This document shows positions 33,157 to 41,341 of a stretch of 64,000 nt of DNA, piece by piece (the stretch's first letter is position 1; each line of letters starts with the position of its first letter). The stretch lies in assembly GCF_051414135.1 (NCBI RefSeq), contig NZ_JBLKOA010000005.1, forward strand, positions 62,001-126,000, read 5' to 3'. This DNA comes from Halovenus halobia. Lineage in GTDB: Archaea; Halobacteriota; Halobacteria; Halobacteriales; Haloarculaceae. The notes under the pieces are model-generated. The model searched no databases. It saw only the letters and a program-made list of their open reading frames with translations, and was not told the DNA's origin. A program made the translations under genes and the position numbers.

Positions 33157-34049
33157 CAGTACCACCTGTCTCGTGGGAGGTCGCTGTCGAGTGTCTCTCT
33201 CCTGAGTGGCGCCCACGCCGCCCGGATTGTCTGCTCCACGGTACTCGGGTCTTCGCCGAGGACGCGCACCGACAGCCCTGCCGCTTCTGGCAGCGTTGAG
33301 ACGCCAGCGGCAGCCTCGTCGGCGATAGCCTCGTGGACGGCGTCGGCCAGTGCGTCAGCGTCGTGGCTTGGGGCGAACGCGTACAGCGTGCCGAGTGCGC
33401 CGAACTCGCCCATCGTCGCGGGGTCGGTTGGCCGGCCTGTCGTTGGCTGCAGGTCGACCGTATCGAGACAGAGTAACTCGCCGTCGCAGCGTGCCTCGAC
33501 ACGACTCCCGTAGTGGTCGAAATCGAACGGCTCGTGGTCGCTCAGTCCGTCTGGCGCGAGCACGTCTGTCAGAAGCACGACGCCCTCCGGGTCGACATCG
33601 ACGGTGATGGTCTGGAGACAACGGGCGGACTCGTTGAGGATGGTCGCACCAGGCATATACTCCAGGTGGGCGTCGGCCTCGGCGCTCAGTGACGCCGAGA
33701 GGTGCGCGTAGTTGGCGTCCATGCTGTGAACTTTCGTCGCACTTTGGGTCGTAATGTGTCCGCGTGCGTGCTCGCGGGCGTGGACGTCCATCGAGTGGCG
33801 GTCACCCTGCGCGACGCCGCCGGTTGGTTCCTGTAGACACAGCGTCGTCAGCCCCGGCGCGGGGTCGGTGTCCAGCGTGCCAGTGAGGTGATACGGGACT
33901 CGCGCCAACTCTTCGAGGAGTCGTGTTTCGCCGCCGGATTCACGGGCCAGCGTCGCCTCGAAGCGGCCGTCTTTCCCGTGACCGAACGCAGGTGCTTGTG
34001 CCAGTTCCTGCTCACCGTAGGCGGCAAACGCTGGCGGGACCTGACTCAT
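33156..34049 (-). CDS. ureD: Urease accessory protein UreD/UreH
   Basis: A 297-residue protein. Family stretches include VPYHLTGTLD, LCLQEPTGGVAQGDRHSMDV, HITTQSATKVHSM and EYMPGATILNESARCLQ. UreD binds the urease apo-enzyme directly and provides the path for nickel from UreG. Overlaps ureG by 4 bp upstream and ureE by 1 bp downstream. The acidic content is raised compared with bacterial homologues, as expected in halophiles. Confidence 0.94.
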   Translation of the reverse strand: MSQVPPAFAAYGEQELAQAPAFGHGKDGRFEATLARESGGETRLLEELARVPYHLTGTLDTDPAPGLTTLCLQEPTGGVAQGDRHSMDVHAREHARGHITTQSATKVHSMDANYAHLSASLSAEADAHLEYMPGATILNESARCLQTITVDVDPEGVVLLTDVLAPDGLSDHEPFDFDHYGSRVEARCDGELLCLDTVDLQPTTGRPTDPATMGEFGALGTLYAFAPSHDADALADAVHEAIADEAAAGVSTLPEAAGLSVRVLGEDPSTVEQTIRAAWAPLRRETLDSDLPRDRWY

Positions 34050-34672
34050 GGCGATTGGGCAGCGAAGAGCACGCTCTCCTCAATGTGTTCGGCGACTGCC
34101 GAGACACCCTCGCCGGCCTTGCAGTCAGTGAAGCAGGTGGGGTCCTCACCCCGCACTTCTCTGGCGTCGCGTTTCATCACATCGAGGTCGGCGTCGACGT
34201 GTGGCGCGAGGTCGGTCTTGTTGATGACGAGCAGGTCAGCCTGAGTCACGCCCGGGCCGCGCTTGCGCGGGATATCGTCACCTTCCGCGACGCTGATGAC
34301 AAAGGCAAAGTAATCGGCCAGTTCGGGATTGAACGTCGCGGCGAGGTTGTCGCCGCCGCTTTCGAGTAACACCACGTCGAGTTCCGGGTGCGCCTCGGTC
34401 ATCTCGTCGATTTCCGCGAGATTCATCGAGGGGTCCTCGCGGATGCCAGTGTGCGGGCAGGCTCCGGTTTCGACCCCGCGGACGAGGTCCGGGTCGAGCG
34501 TGCCGGCGAAGGACTCTCGGAGGTGGTCGGCGTCCTCCTGTGTCATAATGTCGTTGGCGATGACGCCAACCTCGTAGCCCGAATCGACGAGTTCGGGAAC
34601 GAGTTTCCTGACGAGCGTGGTCTTACCCGACCCGACGGGGCCGCCCAGTCCGACGGTGGCGACGTTACTCAT
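34046..34672 (-). CDS. ureG: Urease accessory GTPase UreG
   Basis: A 208-residue SIMIBI-class GTPase. The Walker A loop GLGGPVGSGKTTLVRKL lies at the N terminus. The metal-binding CPHTGIREDPSMN motif (Cys-Pro-His), the switch ESGGDNLAATFNPEL and the base-recognition NKTDLAPHV are all present. It dimerises around Ni2+ and powers metal insertion into UreC. It overlaps the ureA stop by 8 bp. Confidence 0.97.
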   Translation of the reverse strand: MSNVATVGLGGPVGSGKTTLVRKLVPELVDSGYEVGVIANDIMTQEDADHLRESFAGTLDPDLVRGVETGACPHTGIREDPSMNLAEIDEMTEAHPELDVVLLESGGDNLAATFNPELADYFAFVISVAEGDDIPRKRGPGVTQADLLVINKTDLAPHVDADLDVMKRDAREVRGEDPTCFTDCKAGEGVSAVAEHIEESVLFAAQSP

Positions 34673-35003
34673 CGTCCACCTGTTCGGCCGAGTCGGCCCG
34701 AATCGGGTCGTGGATTGTCACGAGTTTCGTACCGTCGGGGAACGTTGGCTCGACCTGAACCATGTCTATCATCTCCGGGACGCCGTCCATCACGTCCTCG
34801 CGGCTCAGCAACGTCGTCGCTTCCTGTCGAATCTCCGCGACGGACATCCCCTCGCGTGCGCGCTCGCACGCCCAGTCGGAGATGTACGCCACCGTCTCGG
34901 GGTGGTTGAGCGCCACGCCGCGGTCTTTCCGGCGGCGGGCTAACTCTGCCGCCATGAAGACGGTCAACCGTTCGCGTTCTTTCGGTGTGAGGTTCATTCC
35001 CAT
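34665..35003 (-). CDS. ureA: Urease gamma subunit UreA
   Basis: A 112-residue small structural subunit. MNLTPKERERLTVFMAAELARRR, LNHPETVAYISDWACERAREG and VQVEPTFPDGTKLVTIHDPI are diagnostic. It packs with UreB and UreC in the (abc)3 enzyme. In this operon it follows ureC with a 2-bp gap, so the order is B-C-A rather than the common bacterial A-B-C. Confidence 0.97.
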   Translation of the reverse strand: MGMNLTPKERERLTVFMAAELARRRKDRGVALNHPETVAYISDWACERAREGMSVAEIRQEATTLLSREDVMDGVPEMIDMVQVEPTFPDGTKLVTIHDPIRADSAEQVDDE

Positions 35004-35005
35004 TG

Positions 35006-36715
35006 TTAGAGCATGTATCGTTGTGCGAGCGACAGTTCCTCCGCCGGCTCGCAGGTGACGTGTTCGCCGTCGACTTCGACCTCGAAGGTCTGTGCGTCGA
35101 TTTCGATATCGTCGGGGCAGTAGTCATTGTGCAGCATGTCGGCCTTGCGGACGTCGCGGGTGCCACGGACCGGCCGCACCTTCGAGTCGAGGCCATAAGC
35201 CTCGCCGACGTCGTTCTCGTAGGCACTCTCGCTGACGAAGGTCACCGAGAGTTCGTTCTTCGCAGCGCCCATCGACCCGGCACGCTCCCGTTGCATGACG
35301 GGTTCGCAGGTCATCAGCGAACCGTTAGCTTCGCCCATCTGGCTGTGGACCGGGAAGCCACTCTTGATGACGTACTTCGGCTTGACGCCGAAAAATTCCG
35401 GCTCCCAGAGCACAATATCGGCCATCTTGCCCGGTTCGAGCGAGCCGATATACCCGTCGATGCCCGCGACTTTCGCAGGGTTGAGTGTGTACTTGGCAAC
35501 GTAGCGCTGAATCCGGTGGTTGTCGGCTTCTGTGTCTTTGTCTTCGGGCAACTGGCCGCGCTGCTGTTTCATCTTGTCTGCAGTCTGCCAGGTTCGACAG
35601 ATGACCTCGGCCATCCGGCCCATTGCCTGCGAGTCGGAGGTCATCATACTGATTGCGCCCATGTCGTGGAGCACGTCCTCGGCGGCGATGGTTTCGGCTC
35701 GAATGCGGGACTCGGCGAATGCCACATCCTCGGGCACGTCGGGGTTGAGGTGGTGACACACCATCACCATATCGAGGTGTTCGTCGAATGTGTTCTCGGT
35801 GTAAGGCATCGAGGGGTTCGTCGAGGACGGCAGCATGTGCTCGTCGCCGATGAGTTCGAGCACGTCCGGCGCGTGACCACCACCAGCCCCCTCGATGTGG
35901 AAGGTGTGGATGGCTCGGCCGTCGATAGCGTCGAAGGTGTTCTCGACGAATCCGGACTCGTTGAGTGTATCTGTGTGAATGCAGACCTGAACGTCCTCGT
36001 CCTCCGCGACTGCGAGGCAGGTGTCGACAGCGTCGGGTGTCGACCCCCAGTCCTCGTGGAGTTTCAGCCCTGCTGCGCCCGCTTCGGTTTGTTCACGGAG
36101 TGGTTCGGGCTTGCTGCTGTTGCCCTTGCCGTAGAAGCCGACGTTCATCGGCCATTCGTCTGCTGCCTGCAGGAAGCGCTCGATATTCCGCGGGCCGGGT
36201 GTGCAGGTGGTTGCGCCGCCGCCGTAGCCGCCGCCGAACATCGTCGTCACCCCACTCGCCAGCGCGTGCTCGAACAGCTGTGGGCTGTTGAAGTGGACGT
36301 GAATGTCGAAGGCTCCGGGCGTGGCGATGAGTCCGTCTGCCGGGACGGCGTCGGTACTCGGGCCGATGACGAGGTTCTCGTCGACACCGTCCATCGTGTC
36401 GGGGTTGCCGGCCTTTCCGAGGCCAACGATTTCGCCGTTTCGGACGCCAAGGTCGCCTTTCTGGACGCCAAGCACCGGGTCGATGACGACGACGTTGCTG
36501 TAGACCCAGTCCAGCGCGCCGTCGGCCTGGGTTGTCGCCTGCATTCCCATGCCGTCACGCATCGTTTTCCCGCCGCCGAAGACGGCTTCGTCGCCGGCTG
36601 TTCCGTGGTCGGTCTCGATTTCGGCAAGCAGTGCGGTGTCGCCGAGTCGAAGTCGGTCGCCCGTTGTTGGGCCAAACAGGTCGGTGTACTCTCGCCGGGA
36701 GAGCTCTCGGCTCAT
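35006..36715 (-). CDS. ureC: Urease alpha (catalytic) subunit UreC
   Basis: A 569-residue amidohydrolase that hydrolyses urea to ammonia and CO2. The active-site elements are all visible: HVHFNSPQLFEHALASGVTT (metal His pair), GAAGLKLHEDWG (carbamylated Lys), VCIHTDTLNESG and HTFHIEGAGGGHAPD (Ni ligands), and MVCHHLNPDVPEDVAFAESR (flap His). The N terminus has REYTDLFGPTTGDRLRLGDT. It overlaps ureB by 4 bp. The large opposite-strand frame (35003-36919) is a shadow. Confidence 0.98.
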   Translation of the reverse strand: MSRELSRREYTDLFGPTTGDRLRLGDTALLAEIETDHGTAGDEAVFGGGKTMRDGMGMQATTQADGALDWVYSNVVVIDPVLGVQKGDLGVRNGEIVGLGKAGNPDTMDGVDENLVIGPSTDAVPADGLIATPGAFDIHVHFNSPQLFEHALASGVTTMFGGGYGGGATTCTPGPRNIERFLQAADEWPMNVGFYGKGNSSKPEPLREQTEAGAAGLKLHEDWGSTPDAVDTCLAVAEDEDVQVCIHTDTLNESGFVENTFDAIDGRAIHTFHIEGAGGGHAPDVLELIGDEHMLPSSTNPSMPYTENTFDEHLDMVMVCHHLNPDVPEDVAFAESRIRAETIAAEDVLHDMGAISMMTSDSQAMGRMAEVICRTWQTADKMKQQRGQLPEDKDTEADNHRIQRYVAKYTLNPAKVAGIDGYIGSLEPGKMADIVLWEPEFFGVKPKYVIKSGFPVHSQMGEANGSLMTCEPVMQRERAGSMGAAKNELSVTFVSESAYENDVGEAYGLDSKVRPVRGTRDVRKADMLHNDYCPDDIEIDAQTFEVEVDGEHVTCEPAEELSLAQRYML

Positions 36716-37095
36716 TTCTCGGCTCCCCCAAAGCCCTGTTTGGCCGCTCGTTCGAGCGCACGCTCGCGGACGGCTTCGTCGTCGAGTTCGCCGTTGACCA
36801 GTCCCGCCATCCCGTGCATCACTCGGTCACCGCCGACCGCGACGAGGTCGACCTCTCTGTCCATCCCGGGTTCGAACCGTACAGCGGTGCCGGCCGGGAT
36901 ATCGAGGCGCATTCCGTAGGCGTCCTCGCGGTCGAACGAGAGTTGGGGGTTGACCTCGAAGAAGTGAAAGTGCGAGCCAACCTGAACCGGCCGGTCACCA
37001 GTGTTCTCGACGGTTACTGTTGTACTCTCGCGACCCTCGTTGATCGTAACTGGCTCCTCCGCCGGGAACAGTTCGCCGGGAACGTACTCAGTCAT
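36712..37095 (-). CDS. ureB: Urease beta subunit UreB
   Basis: A 127-residue subunit. VPGELFPAEEPVTINEGRE, VQVGSHFHFFEVNPQLSFDR and GTAVRFEPGMDREVDLV match UreB. The start is ATG 37095: a strong Shine-Dalgarno GAGGTGA sits 5 nt before it and covers the alternative GTG at 37104. This is one of the few clear ribosome sites in the window and fits an internal operon gene, supporting co-transcription with the 52-residue ORF 27 bp upstream. Confidence 0.96.
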   Translation of the reverse strand: MTEYVPGELFPAEEPVTINEGRESTTVTVENTGDRPVQVGSHFHFFEVNPQLSFDREDAYGMRLDIPAGTAVRFEPGMDREVDLVAVGGDRVMHGMAGLVNGELDDEAVRERALERAAKQGFGGAEK

Positions 37096-37122
37096 GGCGC
37101 TCACCTCTGTTAGCGGCCATTG

Positions 37123-37281
37123 TCACTCGGCTGTCTCGCTCGCGCCGGTTCCTGTCCACTCCCGAATCTGTTCTGTGCGTGCACCGAGCACCAGCCCCGA
37201 AACGAAGGTGAGGAACGCCGGCAGTGCAATCCACAGGAAATCTGGATGGTCGATACCGATGTGCAATGCTGTATCGAGCAT
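37123..37281 (-). CDS. 52-residue membrane protein heading the urease operon
   Basis: The ORF begins MLDTALHIGIDHPDFLWIAL and has a single hydrophobic segment (LWIALPAFLTFVSGLVLGA, residues ~16-34) with a polar tail EQIREWTGTGASETAE. It lies 27 bp before the ureB ATG with its own TATA-like box upstream, so it is the first gene of the transcript. The extracellular-side motif HIGIDHPDF has two His. A role in urea or nickel entry is possible but unproven; it is too small to be a channel unless oligomeric. Confidence 0.65.
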   Translation of the reverse strand: MLDTALHIGIDHPDFLWIALPAFLTFVSGLVLGARTEQIREWTGTGASETAE

Positions 37282-37301
37282 ACCCACTCTCCGTCGCCAA
37301 G

Positions 37302-37311
37302 ATAGTATAGT
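37302..37311 (-). promoter_or_regulatory. Probable urease operon TATA box
   Basis: ACTATACTAT on the minus strand, 21-30 nt upstream of the ATG at 37281, the only AT-rich core near the operon's first gene. Confidence 0.5.
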
Positions 37312-37319
37312 ACACTGTT

Positions 37320-37338
37320 GCGAGCAAGATTTGCTCGC
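37320..37338. promoter_or_regulatory. 8-bp inverted repeat upstream of the urease promoter
   Basis: GCGAGCAA/GAT/TTGCTCGC, a perfect 8-bp inverted repeat with a 3-nt spacer, 9 bp upstream of the TATA-like box. The position suits a transcription-factor site; a nickel or nitrogen regulator is only a guess. Confidence 0.4.
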
Positions 37339-37495
37339 CTGTCCGAACTTGTCGACAAATGGTCGAATATCTATGTATCTTCCACACTTTCCTAGGTAAA
37401 TGTCCAATCTGACAGCGGTGTCCGTTTGTCGGCCATGCTGACTGTCCAACACACGATGCGAGCCTTCTATTGTTCGCCGGGTCGTTCGCTCAGGT

Positions 37496-38092
37496 ATGAC
37501 CGAAGACGGCGACTGCTGGACTGGGACTGGTGTGGCGAACTGCGAGCGCTGTCCCGCTCTCGTCGAATCCCGAAGTCGGATTGTCAACGGGGTTGGCCCG
37601 ACGGACGCTGACCTGTTGTTCGTCGGCGAGGCACCGGGTGCAAACGAAGACGAACAGGGTGAACCGTTCGTCGGGCGCAGCGGTGACGTGCTTGACGAAG
37701 GACTCCGGACAGTCGGCCTCGCCCGGCAGGACGTTCGAATCACAAACTGTGTGCGCTGTCGCCCACCGGAGAACCGCGACCCGACGACCGACGAGCGAGC
37801 GAACTGTCGGGGCTATCTCGACCAGGAAATCAGAACTGTCGACCCCGAACTGGTCGTCACCCTCGGAAAAGTCCCGGCGGAACTCCTTCTCGACCGCTCA
37901 GTTGCAGTTACCAGCGAAGCCGGCGACATCGACGAACTCGTCGTCGACGGCGACTCGTGGCGTGTTCTGCTCTGTGTCCACCCGGCGGCGACGCTGTACG
38001 ACCCGAGCCAGCAGGAGGCCTTCGAGGGAGCACTGGAGGCTGCGGTCGGCTACGCTGGCGACGGCGGGCAGTCGAAACTCGGCGAATTTTGA
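37496..38092 (+). CDS. Uracil-DNA glycosylase, family 4 type
   Basis: A 198-residue DNA-repair enzyme that removes uracil from DNA. Fe-S cluster cysteines appear in CERCPALVESRSRIVNG and NCVRCRPPENRDPT. The catalytic motif region is FVGEAPGANEDEQGEPFVGRSG (family-4 GEAPGxxED), and the C-terminal motif is CVHPAATLYDP (HP[AS]). Thermophilic and halophilic archaea use this class. It is divergent from the urease operon and followed by hisH after 45 bp. Confidence 0.93.
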   Translation: MTEDGDCWTGTGVANCERCPALVESRSRIVNGVGPTDADLLFVGEAPGANEDEQGEPFVGRSGDVLDEGLRTVGLARQDVRITNCVRCRPPENRDPTTDERANCRGYLDQEIRTVDPELVVTLGKVPAELLLDRSVAVTSEAGDIDELVVDGDSWRVLLCVHPAATLYDPSQQEAFEGALEAAVGYAGDGGQSKLGEF

Positions 38093-38137
38093 CCCGGAAA
38101 GCGAACGCACTTACTGGGGGCTGGCTTACAGGGAGAT

Positions 38138-38833
38138 ATGAGTGGCCAACGACAGACTGCTGCGGACGTGGCCGTCGTCGACTACGGACTCGGGAACCTG
38201 CGAAGCGTGACGCGCGGACTCGAACGCGCGGGTGCGGCCGTCGATGTGACCGAGGACGCAGCGACTATTGCCGACGCTGACGGTATCGTTCTCCCGGGTG
38301 TTGGCGCGTTCAGTGAAGGAATGGACAACGCCGGCCCCTTCCGCGAGTTACTCGTTGAAGAGGCTGAAGCCGGAACCCCACTGTTTGGCATCTGTCTCGG
38401 GATGCAGATGTTGCTGACCAGCAGCGAAGAGGCCGACCACGAAGGCGAGGGTGAGGTCGAAGGACTGGACCTCATCCCGGGCCGGAACGTTCGCTTCCCT
38501 GAGACAGTGAAGGTGCCACAGATGGGCTGGAACAATCTCGATGTCCGTCGTGAGCACCCACTGGTCAGCGGTCCCGCAGCGGCCGACCCCGACAGCGAGA
38601 CTGACCCTGACCGCAGTGTCGACGGCGAGTACGCCTACTTCGTCCACTCTTATTACGCAGAGCCAGAGGAGTCCGAGGCGGTCGTTGCGACGACTGACTA
38701 CGGCCTCGATTTCCCGAGTATCGTCACGAACGAGGCTGGCAACGTCTTTGGCACACAGTTCCACCCCGAGAAATCCGGCGAAACCGGGCTGCAGATTCTT
38801 CGCAACTTCGTCGACTTCTGCGCCGAGCAGTAG
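38138..38833 (+). CDS. hisH: Imidazole glycerol phosphate synthase glutaminase subunit HisH
   Basis: A 231-residue class-I glutamine amidotransferase. VVDYGLGNLRSV opens the domain, the nucleophile Cys lies in GICLGMQMLL, and the His/Glu pair in GTQFHPEKSGETG. PQMGWNNLDV and YFVHSYY are HisH-specific. It supplies ammonia to HisF for histidine biosynthesis. No other his genes are adjacent, as is common in haloarchaea, where the pathway is scattered. An acidic insertion (DPDSETDPDRSVD) is halophile-specific. It is convergent with the next gene, no gap. Confidence 0.96.
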   Translation: MSGQRQTAADVAVVDYGLGNLRSVTRGLERAGAAVDVTEDAATIADADGIVLPGVGAFSEGMDNAGPFRELLVEEAEAGTPLFGICLGMQMLLTSSEEADHEGEGEVEGLDLIPGRNVRFPETVKVPQMGWNNLDVRREHPLVSGPAAADPDSETDPDRSVDGEYAYFVHSYYAEPEESEAVVATTDYGLDFPSIVTNEAGNVFGTQFHPEKSGETGLQILRNFVDFCAEQ

Positions 38834-40036
38834 CTACCGTCGCGTCCAGAACTGCAGTCGTGACTTTTTGTGCCGCTCTGCTTCTGCTTTCTCTCGTTCA
38901 GCCGGTCGTTCGTACGGTTCCGACCCCGTCGCCGCGGCCTCGACGCGTCGCAACTGGCTAGGGTTGGCAATCACGTACAGTTGGTCGCCAGCCACAATCT
39001 CGCGACTATCCTGCGGAAGTGTCTCTGTCGTTCCATCTGCGTCTTCGACTGCGAGCACCGTGAGGCCGAGCGCTCCAATCGTCTGTCCGGCAAGCGTTGC
39101 GTTCTCGGCAACGGTGAACGCACTCATCGTCTCGTCAGCACGGCGGAGCATACTCACGAACAGGCGGTCGACACGCTCGTCGACGGGCAGTGTCATCAGT
39201 CGGTATTGCGCCTCTGGGTCGAGCCCTTCGATCACATTCCGTCTCGCACTCACCGTCGCTGTCGTCCCGGCCGCTGCACGCAATTCCGCGGTCCCGACGC
39301 GTTTCTCGCCCTGCCAGATCTGTACCGTATCGCCCGGACTCGCGGTCAATGCCGGGTCGGCTGTGATAGCCGTCGCCGCCGCTTTCGGGGCGAGTGTTGG
39401 CCCAATTCCGGCTGCCCGGCCGCCGACCGCGAGATACGTGACGTCACCGTCGACTGTCAGTTCGACGTCGACCTGTGCGACGCCAGCCTCCTTCTGGAGT
39501 TTCGCTGTGAGTGCCGACCGGAGTTCCTCCAGTGTCAGCCCGCGCGAGAACGTGTACGTCTTGCCGGCAATCTCGTCTTTCTTTTCCACAGAAATAGGGT
39601 CGTACCCGTCGATATCGGCGATCTCTCCGGGAAGGTCGAGGACGATAAATCGTCCTGTCGCGCGCACGAGCGGGCTCACGCGCGCGGTCAGTGTATCCTG
39701 CAGTCGGCGTGACGCGCCGTAAGAGTCACCGAGTTGCCAGCCAGCCAGCGCTGTCACCGCACTCGCGACCAGCACCCCGAGATTCGTTGCGACGACTACC
39801 GGTTCGAGAATCTCTTCCCCCCCGCCCAGAAACTGGACGAGCGCGATTCGGCCGTTGAGATAGAGGGCAACTGAGCCGAGTCCGAGCAACAGCGCTGCCC
39901 CGTCGGGAAGTTGGTTGCCCGTCCGCCAGCGGAACAGAAACGCAGCAGCCGAAGCGACGCCGCCCGAGAGCAGGGCGAGGCCGACGAGGCGGTAGCCGAC
40001 CTGCAACAGCGTAATCTCGGCTAGTGCGCCGGTCAT
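38834..40036 (-). CDS. Membrane protein with TrkA_C (RCK_C) domain
   Basis: A 400-residue protein with about three N-terminal hydrophobic segments (LVGLALLSGGVASAAAFLF, GAALLLGLGSVALYL, LGVLVASAVTALAGWQLG). A cytoplasmic region of ~280 residues follows. Its end holds a TrkA_C-like domain (LAGQTIGALGLTVLAVEDADG...IVAGDQLYVIANPSQLRRVE). It lacks a pore filter and a Rossmann TrkA_N domain. It overlaps the next gene upstream by 4 bp (ATGA) and shares its layout, so the two probably form a heteromeric regulator. The haloarchaeal family is annotated as potassium-transporter-related; no function is proven. Confidence 0.75.
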   Translation of the reverse strand: MTGALAEITLLQVGYRLVGLALLSGGVASAAAFLFRWRTGNQLPDGAALLLGLGSVALYLNGRIALVQFLGGGEEILEPVVVATNLGVLVASAVTALAGWQLGDSYGASRRLQDTLTARVSPLVRATGRFIVLDLPGEIADIDGYDPISVEKKDEIAGKTYTFSRGLTLEELRSALTAKLQKEAGVAQVDVELTVDGDVTYLAVGGRAAGIGPTLAPKAAATAITADPALTASPGDTVQIWQGEKRVGTAELRAAAGTTATVSARRNVIEGLDPEAQYRLMTLPVDERVDRLFVSMLRRADETMSAFTVAENATLAGQTIGALGLTVLAVEDADGTTETLPQDSREIVAGDQLYVIANPSQLRRVEAAATGSEPYERPAEREKAEAERHKKSRLQFWTRR

Positions 40037-41262
40037 GCTGTGGCCTCCCGAAACTCTGCAACTGCGTCTGGGGGTCCTGCTACCAGCAGTTCGTCGCCGG
40101 CGCTCACCGCTGTCGACCGTGGCGGCGCGACCAGTCGGCCGGCCTTCTGGCGCACTGCGAGCACTGCCACTCCGAACGTCTCCCTGACTGTCGCGTCCGC
40201 AAGCGTCACCCCGTCGATCGGTGTTCCGGGGGCGACCGTGACGAGATGGAACTGGTTGTCTCCGCGTTCGAGGATGTCGACCGCTTCGTACTCTCTACTC
40301 GTGCCACGGGAGTTGACCGTCAGTTTCGCAACGTCTTCGCGGATGACGCGGCGAGCCTCCTCCGGTGGAAGTGCAAGTGTTACCGACCCGTAGCCGCCGG
40401 ACGTCGTCGGCGCCTGTGGAGGTCGTTCGACCTCAGCCTCCTCGCCGCCGTCGGTCTGTACGTCTGGGTCCTCAGGTGGAGGTGTCTCTGATTCGGGAGC
40501 GACTCCGTCAGTCTTCGCGCTGATGACCGGCCCGGATACAGTCCCCTCCGCCAGCGAGAGCGTGGCCTGGTCACCAATCGCCAGCCCCGTCGGTAGCAGT
40601 GTCCGTATCGATACCGCTCGCGTTCCGTCGGGGATCCGTCGAGAGAGTCCCGCAGTCTCTGGGGCGGCGGTGACCTCCGCCGTCCCCTCCGAGTCGATTG
40701 CGACCGTGACATCGGCCAGCGAGTAGGCTCCGGTGAGTTTCTCCGCGACCCGAGATTCCAGTTCCGTCACCGACAGCCCGACCGGAAACTTCCACGTCCG
40801 GGAGAGAATCGCCTGCCGGGTCTCCTCTGGCAGCGGCGGATACCCCGGAATATCGTCGACGACTGTGGGCGTAATCCTGATTTGGCCGTAGGAATCGACC
40901 CGGTCGAGAAACTCTGTTGAGAAGTTTGTCTCCCGAAACCGCGAGAGGGTGAGCCGACGTGGCACGCTCGCACCGAGTTTGTCTCCCTGCGCGTGCGCCC
41001 ACAGCGACAGCATCAAGATAATGAGGATTGCGGCCACACCCGTGGTGCTCTGGGCGACGTTCTCGTCCAGCAGTCCGAGCAACCCACCCGAGATGCCGGC
41101 GAGGCCACCGGCGAGTACAACCACACCGAGTCCGGGGATACTCACCCCGGTGAGATATTTGAACCCGAAGCCGAGTCCAAACGAGACCAGCGCCGGAAAG
41201 ATACCAGCGAGTAAGCCAAGATAGAGGCCGAGACTGACCTCGACGACAAGTTCCGAAACCAT
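40033..41262 (-). CDS. Membrane protein with TrkA_C (RCK_C) domain, partner of next gene
   Basis: A 409-residue protein. Three N-terminal segments (SLGLYLGLLAGIFPALVSFGLG, PGLGVVVLAGGLAGISGGLLGL, TTGVAAILIILMLSLWA) are followed by a beta-rich cytoplasmic region, an acidic linker (PESETPPPEDPDVQTDGGEE) and a C-terminal TrkA_C domain (VTLADATVRETFGVAVLAVR...VSAGDELLVAGPPDAVAEF). Same architecture as the downstream gene, whose ATG overlaps its stop. It is divergent from an AI-2E permease with 79 bp between. Probable ligand-binding membrane regulator, inferred. Confidence 0.75.
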   Translation of the reverse strand: MVSELVVEVSLGLYLGLLAGIFPALVSFGLGFGFKYLTGVSIPGLGVVVLAGGLAGISGGLLGLLDENVAQSTTGVAAILIILMLSLWAHAQGDKLGASVPRRLTLSRFRETNFSTEFLDRVDSYGQIRITPTVVDDIPGYPPLPEETRQAILSRTWKFPVGLSVTELESRVAEKLTGAYSLADVTVAIDSEGTAEVTAAPETAGLSRRIPDGTRAVSIRTLLPTGLAIGDQATLSLAEGTVSGPVISAKTDGVAPESETPPPEDPDVQTDGGEEAEVERPPQAPTTSGGYGSVTLALPPEEARRVIREDVAKLTVNSRGTSREYEAVDILERGDNQFHLVTVAPGTPIDGVTLADATVRETFGVAVLAVRQKAGRLVAPPRSTAVSAGDELLVAGPPDAVAEFREATA

Positions 41263-41341
41263 AGATGTCGGTGTTGCCCGCTTGACTTCAATTGTTCGGC
41301 CTGACCCGACCCATTTTGCCGTACCGTCTAGTCGCTAGGAT

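Noticed and set aside
35003..36919. Open frame of 638 codons opposite ureC and ureB
   Set aside because: Its composition (Val/Phe/Arg/Cys-rich, not acidic) is the usual antisense shadow of GC-rich haloarchaeal codons; ureC on the other strand has complete active-site motifs.
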